From NCBI GenBank assembly GCA_026770615.1, contig MU631310.1:873485-884141 (forward strand): DNA of 10,657 bases, written 5' to 3'. Positions within the stretch are counted from its first letter, which is position 1. Every line of letters starts with the position of its first letter. The DNA is from Pavlovales sp. CCMP2436. Taxonomy: Eukaryota > Haptophyta > Pavlovophyceae > Pavlovales. The notes below the pieces were generated by a model. That model saw only the letters and a program-made list of their open reading frames with translations, had not been told where the DNA came from and made no database searches. This document shows positions 1-6,859 of the stretch, piece by piece. The position numbers and the translations under genes were made by a program.

Positions 1-306
1 CGCGAGTTTGCCCGCCTCAGCGGCCCTAAAGTCACAACCCGGCTCGTCGCACGGGAACGGCCGCTCGCCGCTGTGCGTGCGCGTGTGCCTCGCGAGGTCG
101 TTCGAGCGAGTGGCGCTGTACGCGCAGCCCGGCTCGTCGCACGGGAAGCGGCGCTCGGGCTCCTCGCCCGGCGAGGCGGAGTCTGAGTCCTCGGCGTCGT
201 CGCTCGCGCCTTCGATCAGCGTGCAGTACTCGGAGGCGCCAAGCGCGTGCGCGCAACCCCGGCGGGGGCACGCGTGCGTCCCGCCACCGCGCGCCGGCTT
301 CGCCAT
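1..306 (-). CDS. Cys2-His2 zinc-finger protein, N-terminal part (runs off left edge)
   Basis: The minus strand is open from ATG at 306-304 to the window edge, exactly 102 codons. The N-terminus (residues 1-30) is Gly/Ala/Arg-rich. Residues about 35-48 form an acidic Asp/Glu/Ser stretch. A classical finger follows: FPCDEPGC, then 12 residues, H, 3 residues, H (Cys-X4-Cys-X12-His-X3-His), with the linker THSGERPF. The first half of a second finger (FPCDEPGCDF) is cut by the edge. Family knowledge: such fingers bind zinc and usually DNA in the nucleus; the target cannot be told from here. An upstream CPRRGC motif (about residues 13-18) lacks the paired histidines and may be a degenerate finger. 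The near-identical CDEPGC cores suggest finger duplication. The start is the first in-frame ATG; an upstream exon cannot be excluded. Confidence 0.85.
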   Translation of the reverse strand, partial: MAKPARGGGTHACPRRGCAHALGASEYCTLIEGASDDAEDSDSASPGEEPERRFPCDEPGCAYSATRSNDLARHTRTHSGERPFPCDEPGCDFRAAEAGKLA

Positions 307-355
307 GACGTGGCAGACCTGGGCTATGTACCGTAGCCCGACCACATTTTCCTAC

Positions 356-443
356 CCCTACGTACTCGATCTTGAGACGGCAGTTTGAGACTCCGAAGTT
401 AGTCGCCCTACGTACTCCGATCTTGAGACGGCAGTTTGAGACT
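356..443. repeat. 50-bp tandem duplication upstream of the zinc-finger gene
   Basis: A 37-base segment beginning CCCTACGTACTC and ending CAGTTTGAGACT at 356-392 recurs at 406-443 with one extra C (ACTCCGATC for ACTCGATC). The start-to-start period is 50 bp. It lies 50-140 bp upstream of the zinc-finger ATG, so it could be part of that gene's promoter or 5' region. No function is visible. Confidence 0.85.
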
Positions 444-928
444 TATTATGTAGTTGAGTACGTCCGGAAGCGCTGATGGCCAGGAGGAGCGGTATGTCCG
501 CCCAAATCGCCTGCTCGAAGCTCTGTCGGCGCTTTGATATCACCGCAAGGTGACGCTAAAGCTCAGCAGATTGACGTTCGGACGCTGACACCCGGGGCCT
601 CCTGGACGCAGAGACTGCGCCCCAGGCGGTAGAAGGGGCATCATAACATAACATAACGTGTGCCGTGGTTAACCCACCGAACCCGACACCGCGCCTGAGA
701 GTGCCGGGTGCCTTTCAAAAATTGAGGCCCTACAAGAAAGGCCCACAGCCCTCGCCGCAGCCCTCGCCGTGCCTACTCGCAGTGCCGCAACGCCCCCACA
801 GGCACCCGCGCCTGACCCGCGCGCACGTCGGTCATTCCTACTGCACATTTTAAATCGGCTGACGTTCGACTTCAAGATGGCGACGCAGAGACCCGGAGCT
901 TGGGTCCGTGCCGCAGCCCTATCCGATA
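444..928. other. Intergenic stretch without a supported gene
   Basis: Short open frames exist on both strands but none has recognisable content. A small hairpin TCACC-GCAA-GGTGA lies near 539-552. A three-copy CATAA microsatellite lies at 642-656. The tract around 664-690 (GTGGTTAACCCACCGAACCC) loosely resembles the GTGATAACCCC repeats at 8741-8850. The region would have to contain the 5' ends of any gene reading right into 929-1534. Confidence 0.5.
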
Positions 929-1534
929 ATGGTATACACGTCGCAGATGGCGGGCATGCCGAGCCCGCGTGGCCGCTTGTCGCTGACTGGCTCGCCCTAC
1001 GGCCAGCCGCAGGGCAGCAGAGCCCAGTCGGCGAGGGCGCGCCCCCCCGCGGTGACGCCCGGCGCCGCCCCAGCGCAGCCGGAGGGCGGCAGCGGCTCCG
1101 GCGCCGACAGCGAGCGGCTCGAGCACCTGCGCGCCAAGTTTGCCCGCGCCTCACTGCGGGATGCCGCGGCGGGGGCCAGCCCCGAGCGCGCCTCGAGCGC
1201 CCGCGCGACGTGGGAGGAGCACCGTGACGGGAGCAGCTGCCACAGGCAGTCGCCAAGACTCTCGGAGAGTCCCGTCATGGGCGGGTCGCACCGCGTATGC
1301 GCATCTGCGGGCTACACGGCCTCGCCCGAGCATGGCTGGCCGAGCACGGACCGCTCCGGCGGCAGAGCGGTGACGCACAGTGAGCGTCGGTCACGCACCG
1401 GGCAGTCAGAGATCCAGGGCAGCCATTGCTGTAACAGCGGGGAGGCCGCGCTGGCTCTGCACAGGCCGAGCGACTCACTCGGGGTGCGACTCGCCTTGCA
1501 CATGCGCCCAGCAGACACAGGTGATCACTCCTGA
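929..1534 (+). CDS. Hypothetical low-complexity protein or exon
   Basis: The frame is open from 863, with ATG at 929 and TGA at 1532-1534 (201 residues). The first ~60 residues are Ser/Pro/Gly/Arg/Gln-rich (LSLTGSPYGQPQG) and look disordered. Residues about 58-100 contain a possible amphipathic helix (SERLEHLRAKFARASLRDAA). The rest looks less protein-like, so a splice donor may end the coding part after the WEEHR motif near 1220. A CAG just before CCCTATCC (913-916) could be a splice acceptor instead of an initiator upstream. Overlapping open frames exist on both strands because the region is very GC-rich; I prefer this one for its repeated SPRG/SPYG composition and helix. No family is recognised and it may be non-coding. 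Confidence 0.33.
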   Translation: MVYTSQMAGMPSPRGRLSLTGSPYGQPQGSRAQSARARPPAVTPGAAPAQPEGGSGSGADSERLEHLRAKFARASLRDAAAGASPERASSARATWEEHRDGSSCHRQSPRLSESPVMGGSHRVCASAGYTASPEHGWPSTDRSGGRAVTHSERRSRTGQSEIQGSHCCNSGEAALALHRPSDSLGVRLALHMRPADTGDHS

Positions 1535-1690
1535 AGCCCCCCCCCCCCCCTCTCCGCGCGCACACACACGCGCACAAGAGAACACACATACGTAGGTGAT
1601 TAGTGCTTGGTGCCCCCCCCCCACCACACACTCCCATACACACTCACAGGCAGGCAGACACACACAGACACATACACACGTACAGACGCG
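1519..1690. repeat. Duplicated poly-C plus CA-rich microsatellite block
   Basis: A unit beginning AGGTGAT, running into a 14-C tract (1537-1550) and then CA/CG dinucleotides, is repeated from 1594 with a 10-C tract (1613-1622) followed by CA-rich sequence to about 1690. The start-to-start period is 75 bp. The region is replication-slippage prone; its exact length is likely to vary between reads and strains. Confidence 0.85.
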
Positions 1691-1784
1691 CCAAACTCCC
1701 TACGTTTACCATAACCCTTCTCGCTTCCCATGACGCGTCCCCTATCTTAGACGAGATGAGTAGGTCATTGTTCTCCGGGTCCCC

Positions 1785-2027
1785 ACGCGCCAAACTGAGC
1801 GTTACGACTGGCGGTGACTCTCCGGCGACAAACTGTGTGCGTGGGCGATTATCACAATTATTACGGGTATATTAATGTATATAGTATATTAATGTATGTA
1901 TAATGCTACACTCTTTTAAATTTACGCGCCAAACTGAGCGTTACGACTAGTGGTGGCTTCCCGGCGACAAACCGTGTGCCTGGGCGATTCTCATAGGCAT
2001 GTTAATGTATATGGTATATTAATGTAT
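1785..2027. repeat. 139-bp tandem duplication with AT-rich palindromic tail
   Basis: Copy 1 begins ACGCGCCAAACTGAGCGTTA at 1785 and copy 2 begins with the same 20 bases at 1924. Each has a GC-rich front of about 70 bases, with scattered substitutions, and then an AT-rich tail built on TTAATGTATAT-N-GTATATTAATG, which is nearly palindromic. A fragment ACGCGCCAAACT also occurs at 1685. Copy 2 is cut at its right end by the foldback element starting near 2030. No coding role is evident. Confidence 0.85.
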
Positions 2028-2031
2028 ATTA

Positions 2032-2282
2032 CTGATAGGGATTCAAGCTGGCGTCTGACTGTCCTGAAAGTTGTGCCGGTCTGAGCGCTGCGTCGCCCAT
2101 TGCCTGCTGCGTACCTTATAGTATAGTATATTCATCTAGTATTACTAAACAAGTAAGTCACTAATAGGGATTGGCCCGGGTTATGATTTACGTTGGGCGA
2201 CGCAGCGCTCGCCGCTCACTCAGTCCAGCAGTGCAGCACAATGTTCAGCGAACGGTCAGACGACAGCTTTAATCCCTGTCAG
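2032..2282. mobile_element. 251-bp foldback/MITE-like element with long inverted ends and TA target duplication
   Basis: The left arm (2032 to about 2119) starts CTGATAGGGATTCAAGCTG. The right arm (about 2195-2282), read on the other strand, starts CTGACAGGGATTAAAGCTG and continues with alignable sequence to TGCGTCGCCCA, with small insertions. Both ends are flanked by TA (2030-2031 and 2283-2284), the target site of Tc1/mariner-type elements. It has no coding capacity, so it would depend on a transposase elsewhere. An internal motif CACTAATAGGGATTGG (2159-2174) resembles the outer end again, hinting at a nested or rearranged copy. Its left arm has a close sibling at 8997-9088. Superfamily assignment is inference from the TA duplication. 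Confidence 0.75.
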
Positions 2283-2309
2283 TAATTTAAGTTAAGAGCT
2301 GCAGGCGGT

Positions 2310-2550
2310 ACTTTCGGCCACGGCGTGCACTGACGCGCTGGTGGTCTCGTCGCTGCCACGGCAGGCAGGCTGGCAGCACTTTCGGCCACGGCGCGCTCTA
2401 ACTGACGCGCTGTAGGCTTCCCGTTATCGGTACGCTCGTCGTCACCGGCGCGCTCTGCCGTTACCGGCATACTCTCGCAGCTGCACGCTCCGCCGTCACC
2501 GGAACGCTCTCGCAGCTGCACGCACTTCGCCGTTACCAGCACGCTAGCCG
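2310..2550. repeat. Two adjacent minisatellites
   Basis: A motif ACTTTCGGCCACGGCG followed by CTGACGCGCTG occurs at 2310 and 2378 (period 68 bp). From about 2425 to 2550 a ~35-bp unit repeats. Its core is GCCGTYACCGG followed by CTCTCGCAGCTGCACGC, with full copies near 2456 and 2491 and degenerate copies before and after. The second array abuts the decayed 3' end of the LRR pseudogene. Confidence 0.75.
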
Positions 2551-4690
2551 TAGAGTCAGCTGGGCCAGCGCCCTGATCGCGGCCTCGCCCGCATCGCCAA
2601 TCTAGTTGTAAAGAGGTTAAGCTCGGTCAGCGCCGCGTTGGCCGCGATGCCCTCGCCGAGTCTGATCGCGCCCGCATCGCCGATCTTGTTGTAGCTGATG
2701 TCCAGCGTGGTCAGCGCCGTGTTGGTCGCGAGGCCCTCACCGAGCCCGACCGCGCCCGCGTCGCCGAGCTGGTTGTCGCCAAGGTCGAGCGCGATCAGCG
2801 CCCTTTCCGAGCCCGACCGCGCCCATATCGCCGATCTGGTTCTTCCTGAGGTTGAGGTTGTCCAGCGCCGTGTTGATCACGATGCCCTGGCCGAGCCCGA
2901 CCGCGCCCACATCGCCGATCTGGTTGTACTTGAGGATAAGCGTGGTCAGCGCCACGTTGGTAGCGAGGCTCTCGCCGAGCCCGACCGCGCCCGTATCGCC
3001 GATCTCGTTGCTCATGAGGCCGAGCGAGGTCAGCGCCGTGTTGGTCGCGGTGCCCTGGCCAAGCCCGACTGCGGCCGCGTCGCCGACCTGGTTGTCGCTG
3101 AGGTTGAGCTTGGTCAGCACTGCGTTGGCCGCGAGGCCCTCGTTGAGTCCGACCGCGCCCGCGTCGCCGATCTCGTTGCTGCTGAGTCTGAGCATGGTCA
3201 GCGCCGTGTTGGCCGCGAGACTCTTGCCAAGCTCGACCGCGCCCGCGTCGCCGACCTTGTTATCGCCGATGTCGAGCGTGGTCAGCGCCGTGTTGGTCGT
3301 GAGGCCCTTGCAGAGCCCGACCGCGCCCGCATCGCCGATCTGGTTGCTGCTGAGGTCAATCGTGGTCAGCGCCGTGTTGGCTGCGAGGCCCTCGCCGAGC
3401 CCGACCGCGCCCGCGTCGTCGATCTGGTTGCTGCTGAGGTTGAGCGTGGCCAGCGCCGTGTTGGTCGCGAGGCCCTCGCCAAGCCCGACCGCGGCCGTGT
3501 CACCGGTATGGTTGCCGTCGAGGTCGAGCGTGGTCAGCGCCGTGTTGGTCGCAATACCCTGGCCGAGCCCGACCGCGCCCGCACCACCGATGTGATTCCT
3601 GCTGAGGTCGAGCTCGGCCAGCGCCGCGTTGGTAGAGAGACCCTCGCCGATATGGTTGCCCTGGAGGTAGAGCGTGGTCAGCGTTGCGTTGGCCGCGAGA
3701 CCCTCGCCGGTCCCGACCGCGCCCGCATCGCCGATATGGTTGCCGTCGAGGTCGAGCGTGGTCAGCGCCGTGCTGGCCGCGAGCAGATGCCGCAGGCCAA
3801 CTTCCTCCTCCACCTCTACGATCGCCCGTGCGAGTAACCCGGTGGTAGCGACCTCGTCGAATCCGATCCTCTGCTCGGTGGCGGGATCGGCCTTCACCGT
3901 GGGTGCCTTGCCGCTGCTCGAGGCGGGCAGGCCTGCGCTCGGCACGGTAGCTGGCCCCTGCGCCGCATCACCCGCCTCGTCGCCGCTGATGTCAATTATC
4001 GTATGTCAATTATCGTAGCCGCCCGTTTCGCCTGCGCATCCTTGACCACCACCAGGTCGACCACCTCAACCACTTCGCCGGCGGTGACGCATGAGCGTAG
4101 CCACCAGCACGGGTAGTCTGCGTTCCCGAGGCGCGTCCGCTGCTCGTACACCTCGCTCAACTGCTCGCAGAGCGTCCAGAGCTTGCGCGCGTCGAGTTCG
4201 ACGATCGTGTCGTCGAGCGCGTTGCGCAGGCGGTGGTCGTCATCGAGGTGTACGTAGCTCGGCGCCCGCGCGGGGCCGCTCGCGACGTTGCGAGCGGCGG
4301 CCTCGGCGCCTCGGACGGGCAGGAGAATTGCGCGCACAGCGGCTCAAGCTGCGCGAGGACGAGCTCGGCGCGCGCCGTAAAGCAGCGCTCATGCATCGCC
4401 CATTCCGCGTCGCTCTCGGCCGACAGCCGCTCCACCTTGAGGCTCGGCGGCTCGACACGCAGGCGGCGGCTGAGCGTGGCGAAGGGCGGGAAGTGGCTCA
4501 CATTCCTTTCGATTGGCTCTTGGCTCGAGGCGCCGGCACCGTCGGCGCCATCGGAGGCGAGGGGCCGTTCAGTGACGCGGAAAGTCAGCGCGCGCGTAGT
4601 TGAAATCGGTTCGCGTCGGTTCCGATTGGATGGCGTGGGACCGCTCCGATGACGCGGTGCTCGTGTGCTCGGTACAGTTGCCCGCACCTG
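2533..4690 (-). pseudogene. Broken leucine-rich-repeat protein gene (RI/NLRC3-type, 28-residue repeats)
   Basis: The coding signal runs leftwards in several frames. The N-terminal part (4690 to about 4310) includes a stretch with ERLSAESDAEWAMHERC. The middle part (about 4325 to 4003) is helical and acidic (DDDHRLRNALDDTIVELD). From about 3760 about fifteen repeats follow the pattern ALTTLDLSSNQIGDAGAVGLGEGLA plus TNT, 28 residues (84 bp) each, the ribonuclease-inhibitor type of LRR that forms a curved protein-binding solenoid. Lesions: a 1-nt-type frame change near 4300-4325; a perfect 14-bp tandem duplication at 3989-4016 shifting frame; an in-frame loss of 8 residues in the second repeat (near 3641-3652); a 17-bp deletion near 2802; a 1-nt loss near 2612-2618; and TAG at 2604-2602 where sibling repeats have Gln. 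The last repeat ends at TAA 2535-2533. A possible splice acceptor (CCCCAG) lies just upstream near 4690. Such proteins usually act in recognition or scaffolding; this copy is probably dead. Confidence 0.8.
3989..4016. repeat. 14-bp perfect tandem duplication inside the LRR gene
   Basis: ATGTCAATTATCGT occurs twice back to back (3989-4002 and 4003-4016). On the minus strand the duplicated copy creates a stop (TAA) and shifts the frame. With a single copy, the frame of the middle domain would pass directly into the frame of the LRR array. This marks it as a secondary mutation in a formerly continuous gene. Confidence 0.9.
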
Positions 4691-4899
4691 GGGTCGGGGG
4701 ACCCCCGGGAGGTTAGTGAGTTAGTTAGTTCTGATCCTTCAACAAACCCGCAAACGCTCTAGACGTTGAGGGAGGTGGCGTTCATGATATCTGCAGTGGG
4801 AGGGGTCGCGCAGCCCCCCTGTGCAGCATCAGCCTTGATGAAGGTGGCTACACAGCCGAGCGGGCAGCAAGGAAACTGAATCAAAACACAGCACCAGCG

Positions 4900-5393
4900 G
4901 CCATACCACCTATACAATATGAGCCCATACCCCCAACGGACAGCATCGCTCAGAACAAGGAACCATCAGCCTTACCACCTATGCAGTATGAGCCCATACC
5001 CCCAACAGACAGAATCGCTCAAAACGAAGCACCAGAGGCCATACCACCTATGCAGTACAGGGAATCGCGGGCAATAAGAAACCGTCGTGTTAAGAAACTG
5101 AGCCTCGTTTTTTTGCCCTTTAATAGTACTTTTAACCAAAATTTTACCATTGTGTGTATGTGCTTTGCTAAGAAACACAGCCTCAGCCTCAAAACCCGCC
5201 GTTCTTATTGCCCGCGATCCCCTATATGAGCCAATACCCCCAACGGACAGCATCGCCCAAAGCAAGAAGGTATCATCAGCATTACCACCCATACATTACG
5301 AACCCATACCCCCAACGGACAGCATCGCTCAAAACAAGGAACCGGCGGCCATACCACCTATGCAGCATGAGCCCATACCCCCAAAGTACACCG
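4900..5393 (+). repeat. 69-bp tandem repeats (23 codons), interrupted by a MITE
   Basis: Units begin GCCATACCACCTAT and contain GAGCCCATACCCCCAACGGA. Units begin at 4900 and 4969; a third begins at 5038 and is split by the insertion at 5058-5224. After the insertion the array resumes with TGAGCCAATACCCCCAACGG, one full unit from about 5280, and a partial unit from about 5349 ending in HEPIPPKYTG. A partial leading unit (Q-N-T-A-P-A) precedes 4900. Confidence 0.85.
5058..5224. mobile_element. 167-bp TA-flanked MITE (Tc1/mariner-like) inside the 69-bp repeat array
   Basis: The left end reads CAGGGAATCGCGGGCAATAA. The right end, on the other strand, reads TAGGGGATCGCGGGCAATAA. The terminal inverted repeat is about 23 bp with two mismatches (positions 1 and 6). 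TA precedes (5056-5057) and follows (5225-5226) the element. Sibling repeats read ATGCAGTATGAGCCC at this place, so removing the element and one TA restores the repeat exactly. The interior is AT-richer and non-coding. The net insertion of 169 bp changes the reading frame by one. TA duplication and the CAGGG-type end fit Tc1/mariner; the superfamily is inferred, not tested. Confidence 0.88.
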
Positions 5394-5458
5394 GCACACA
5401 GACAACTCCTGCCAAACGAAAACGCTTGACGCGCGATCAACCTCCGAATAACGAAGAC

Positions 5459-5865
5459 TCACTCCCAGGTGCAGACACGACCATACCCTCCATGCAGACT
5501 GAGCCCACCCTCAGACCCAGCCGAGGTCAACCACGCTTACGCATACCAATCGGGAAAAACAAATCCAGAAGAGACCGCCTCGAGGCATACCCTCAAAGCG
5601 CATCCAGAAGAGCTCGTTCCGAGTCACACCCTCAGCCATCAGCACTACCAGACGAAGCCTCATTCCCAGGTGCAGACCCGACCATACCCTCTATGTAGTC
5701 TGAGCCCACCCTTAGGCCCAGCTGAGGCCAACCACGCTTACGCATACCAATCGTGGGAAAACAAATCCAGAAGAGACCGCTTCGAGTCATACCCCCAAAG
5801 CGCATCCAGAAGAGACCGTCTCGAGCCACACCCTCGGCACTACCTGGAGCAGCCAGTACCACCAT
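5459..5865 (+). repeat. 201-bp direct repeat (67 codons), two diverged copies
   Basis: Copy 1 starts at 5459 (TCACTCCCAGGTGCAGACAC) and copy 2 at 5660 (TCATTCCCAGGTGCAGACCC). Differences include CAG to TAG (5696-5698), CGA to TGA (5723-5725), a 1-nt gain near 5750 and a 7-nt loss near 5837. The two indels together keep the register, so the downstream peptide returns to the original frame. Smaller repeats with CATCCAGAAGAG occur inside each copy. Confidence 0.8.
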
Positions 5866-6416
5866 ACGCCATGAACCCAAAGCAGGACCAGCTAGTCCAA
5901 CCATACACCACGAATCCGCAGCAGACCCGTCAAACAAGCACGCATTAACTTCGGACAAGCCCGTCATAATCATACACGGAAATTACCCACGCACAATGCG
6001 CTCATCTACCAAACGGGCATTTATAACCATCCAAGCAACCACGCTGACACACCAACCGGGCGGCAAGAAACCCAAAACCAAATATGAGCCAGCAAACTCA
6101 AAGTTTCCGAAACACAAACATGAGCCAGCACGCCCGCAATTTCCCGCATCCCAAAATCCTGCGCCCGAGGCCCACCCCCGGCAAGGGGTGAGATAGACTG
6201 GACCAACAGATAAGCCGCGTATATTTGCGAATTCTGTTCCTCGGGCAAAAATCGCAATATATGTGATACAGGCTAGTGACGAAGTAATGGTTTGGGAGTC
6301 GCGTAGGTGTGTCGCGCTTGCAGACGGTGCTGCATTTTCAGACGACGCAGAGGAGATGCAGCAGAGATTGGTCAGCGCGCCAGTCGAGAGTCGTCGTCGA
6401 TCGTCGTGAGTCTAAA

Positions 6417-6478
6417 CTGATCAGCGGCGGGGACGGTATCCGTGTGCTCGGGGTGAATTCCTGGATCTGAGTGTTTTT
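6417..6478. repeat. Dispersed ~60-bp repeat, copy 1
   Basis: The core GGGGACGGTATCCGTGTG followed about 25 bases later by GATCTGAGTGTTT is repeated in inverted orientation at 9133-9201 (GATCCGAGTGTTT there). The exact core is about 18 bp, with a weaker but alignable flank. It is probably part of an unrecognised interspersed repeat; no coding role is proposed. Confidence 0.65.
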
Positions 6479-6556
6479 TCACATTTCCAGTGCGATCCTC
6501 CCGGGGACGGACGTTTAACTAGAATGTTGCACATACTGTGTGTGTGCTCGACAATG

Positions 6557-6585
6557 TACAGTTCAAAGTTTAACTTTAAACTGTA
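6557..6585. repeat. 29-bp near-perfect palindrome TACAG...CTGTA
   Basis: Arms of 14 bp (6557-6570 and 6572-6585) around a single T, with one mismatch. The arms begin TACAGTTCAAAGTT. It could form a hairpin or cruciform, or be a relic of two abutted TACAG-type transposon ends. It sits in a non-coding, AT-richer stretch. Confidence 0.8.
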
Positions 6586-6859
6586 AACTGGTCTTTGAAA
6601 CAATTACGGTACCACTCCTGAGCCCAATCCTATTAGATCCTATGACAAAGGACGCGGCCGCATGGTCGCCGTGTGTTCATATTTTCTTCTCCTGAGCCGA
6701 GCCTTGGAATTTATGGTCTCAAGAGGCAAATAAAAAGCCTCGACCCTTAGCTGAGCAAGCAATAACTAATGTAACATACTTAATAAAATGCCGAATTTAA
6801 ATAAATGCTGAAATCCTATTCAATAGGATATTTCTCGGGAATGGCCAATAGGACGGTAA
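6586..6859. other. AT-richer intergenic stretch with AATAGGA hairpins
   Basis: No gene is seen. ATCCTATT-C-AATAGGAT (6813-6829) is a perfect 8-bp-arm hairpin. The same word recurs as AATCCTATTAGATCCTATG near 6625-6643 and as CCAATAGGACGG near 6845-6856. The stretch contains AATAAA-like words (6727-6732, 6781-6786), which would fit a 3' end of a plus-strand transcript, but none is placed. Confidence 0.5.

Larger units (their letters stand above)
4735..6409 (+). pseudogene. Broken Pro-rich tandem-repeat reading frame with [Y/H]-E-P motifs
   Basis: An open frame starts after TGA at 4732-4734 and has no in-frame Met, so an upstream exon is likely. From 4900 it encodes 23-residue units with the core QYEPIPPTDSIAQNKEP. 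A MITE at 5058-5224 shifts the frame and adds a stop (TGA 5227-5229). The other side of the insertion resumes the same peptide in the next frame (5225 on). It then passes through Arg/Ser/Pro-rich 67-codon repeats, and later units RHEPKAGP, HHESAADP, KYEPANSKFP and HEPARPQFP (about 5866-6150). Stops at 5696-5698 (TAG for a sibling's CAG), 5723-5725 (TGA for CGA) and 6194-6196 (TAG) interrupt it; it ends at TGA 6407-6409. The motif recalls extracellular, cell-wall-type or low-complexity proteins, but no family is recognised. Because 69- and 201-bp units keep several frames open, coding on this strand is likely but not certain. Confidence 0.5.

Noticed and set aside
32..271. A 79-residue minus-strand frame over the zinc-finger region
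   Set aside because: It is out of frame with the finger motifs; the frame from 306 carries the Cys and His residues in correct spacing.
1785..1875. A protein repeat in the 139-bp duplication (RAKLSVTTGG-like peptide)
   Set aside because: The period is not a multiple of three and the AT-rich tail contains stops, so coding is unlikely.
2698..3837. A 379-residue plus-strand open frame with a 28-residue repeat (RARIADLVAAEVERGQRRVG pattern), and another at 2852-3595
   Set aside because: They are antisense shadows: an 84-bp GC-rich unit keeps all frames open, and the minus strand carries the clear LRR consensus.
4972..5292. A minus-strand open frame over the 69-bp repeats giving hydrophobic units
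   Set aside because: The unit length is a multiple of three so several frames stay open; the plus strand has the repeat motif that continues in later, differently built units.
6287..6409. A separate 40-residue gene starting at ATG 6287
   Set aside because: It is in the same frame as the Pro-rich pseudogene after its TAG at 6194-6196, so it is more likely the tail of that frame.
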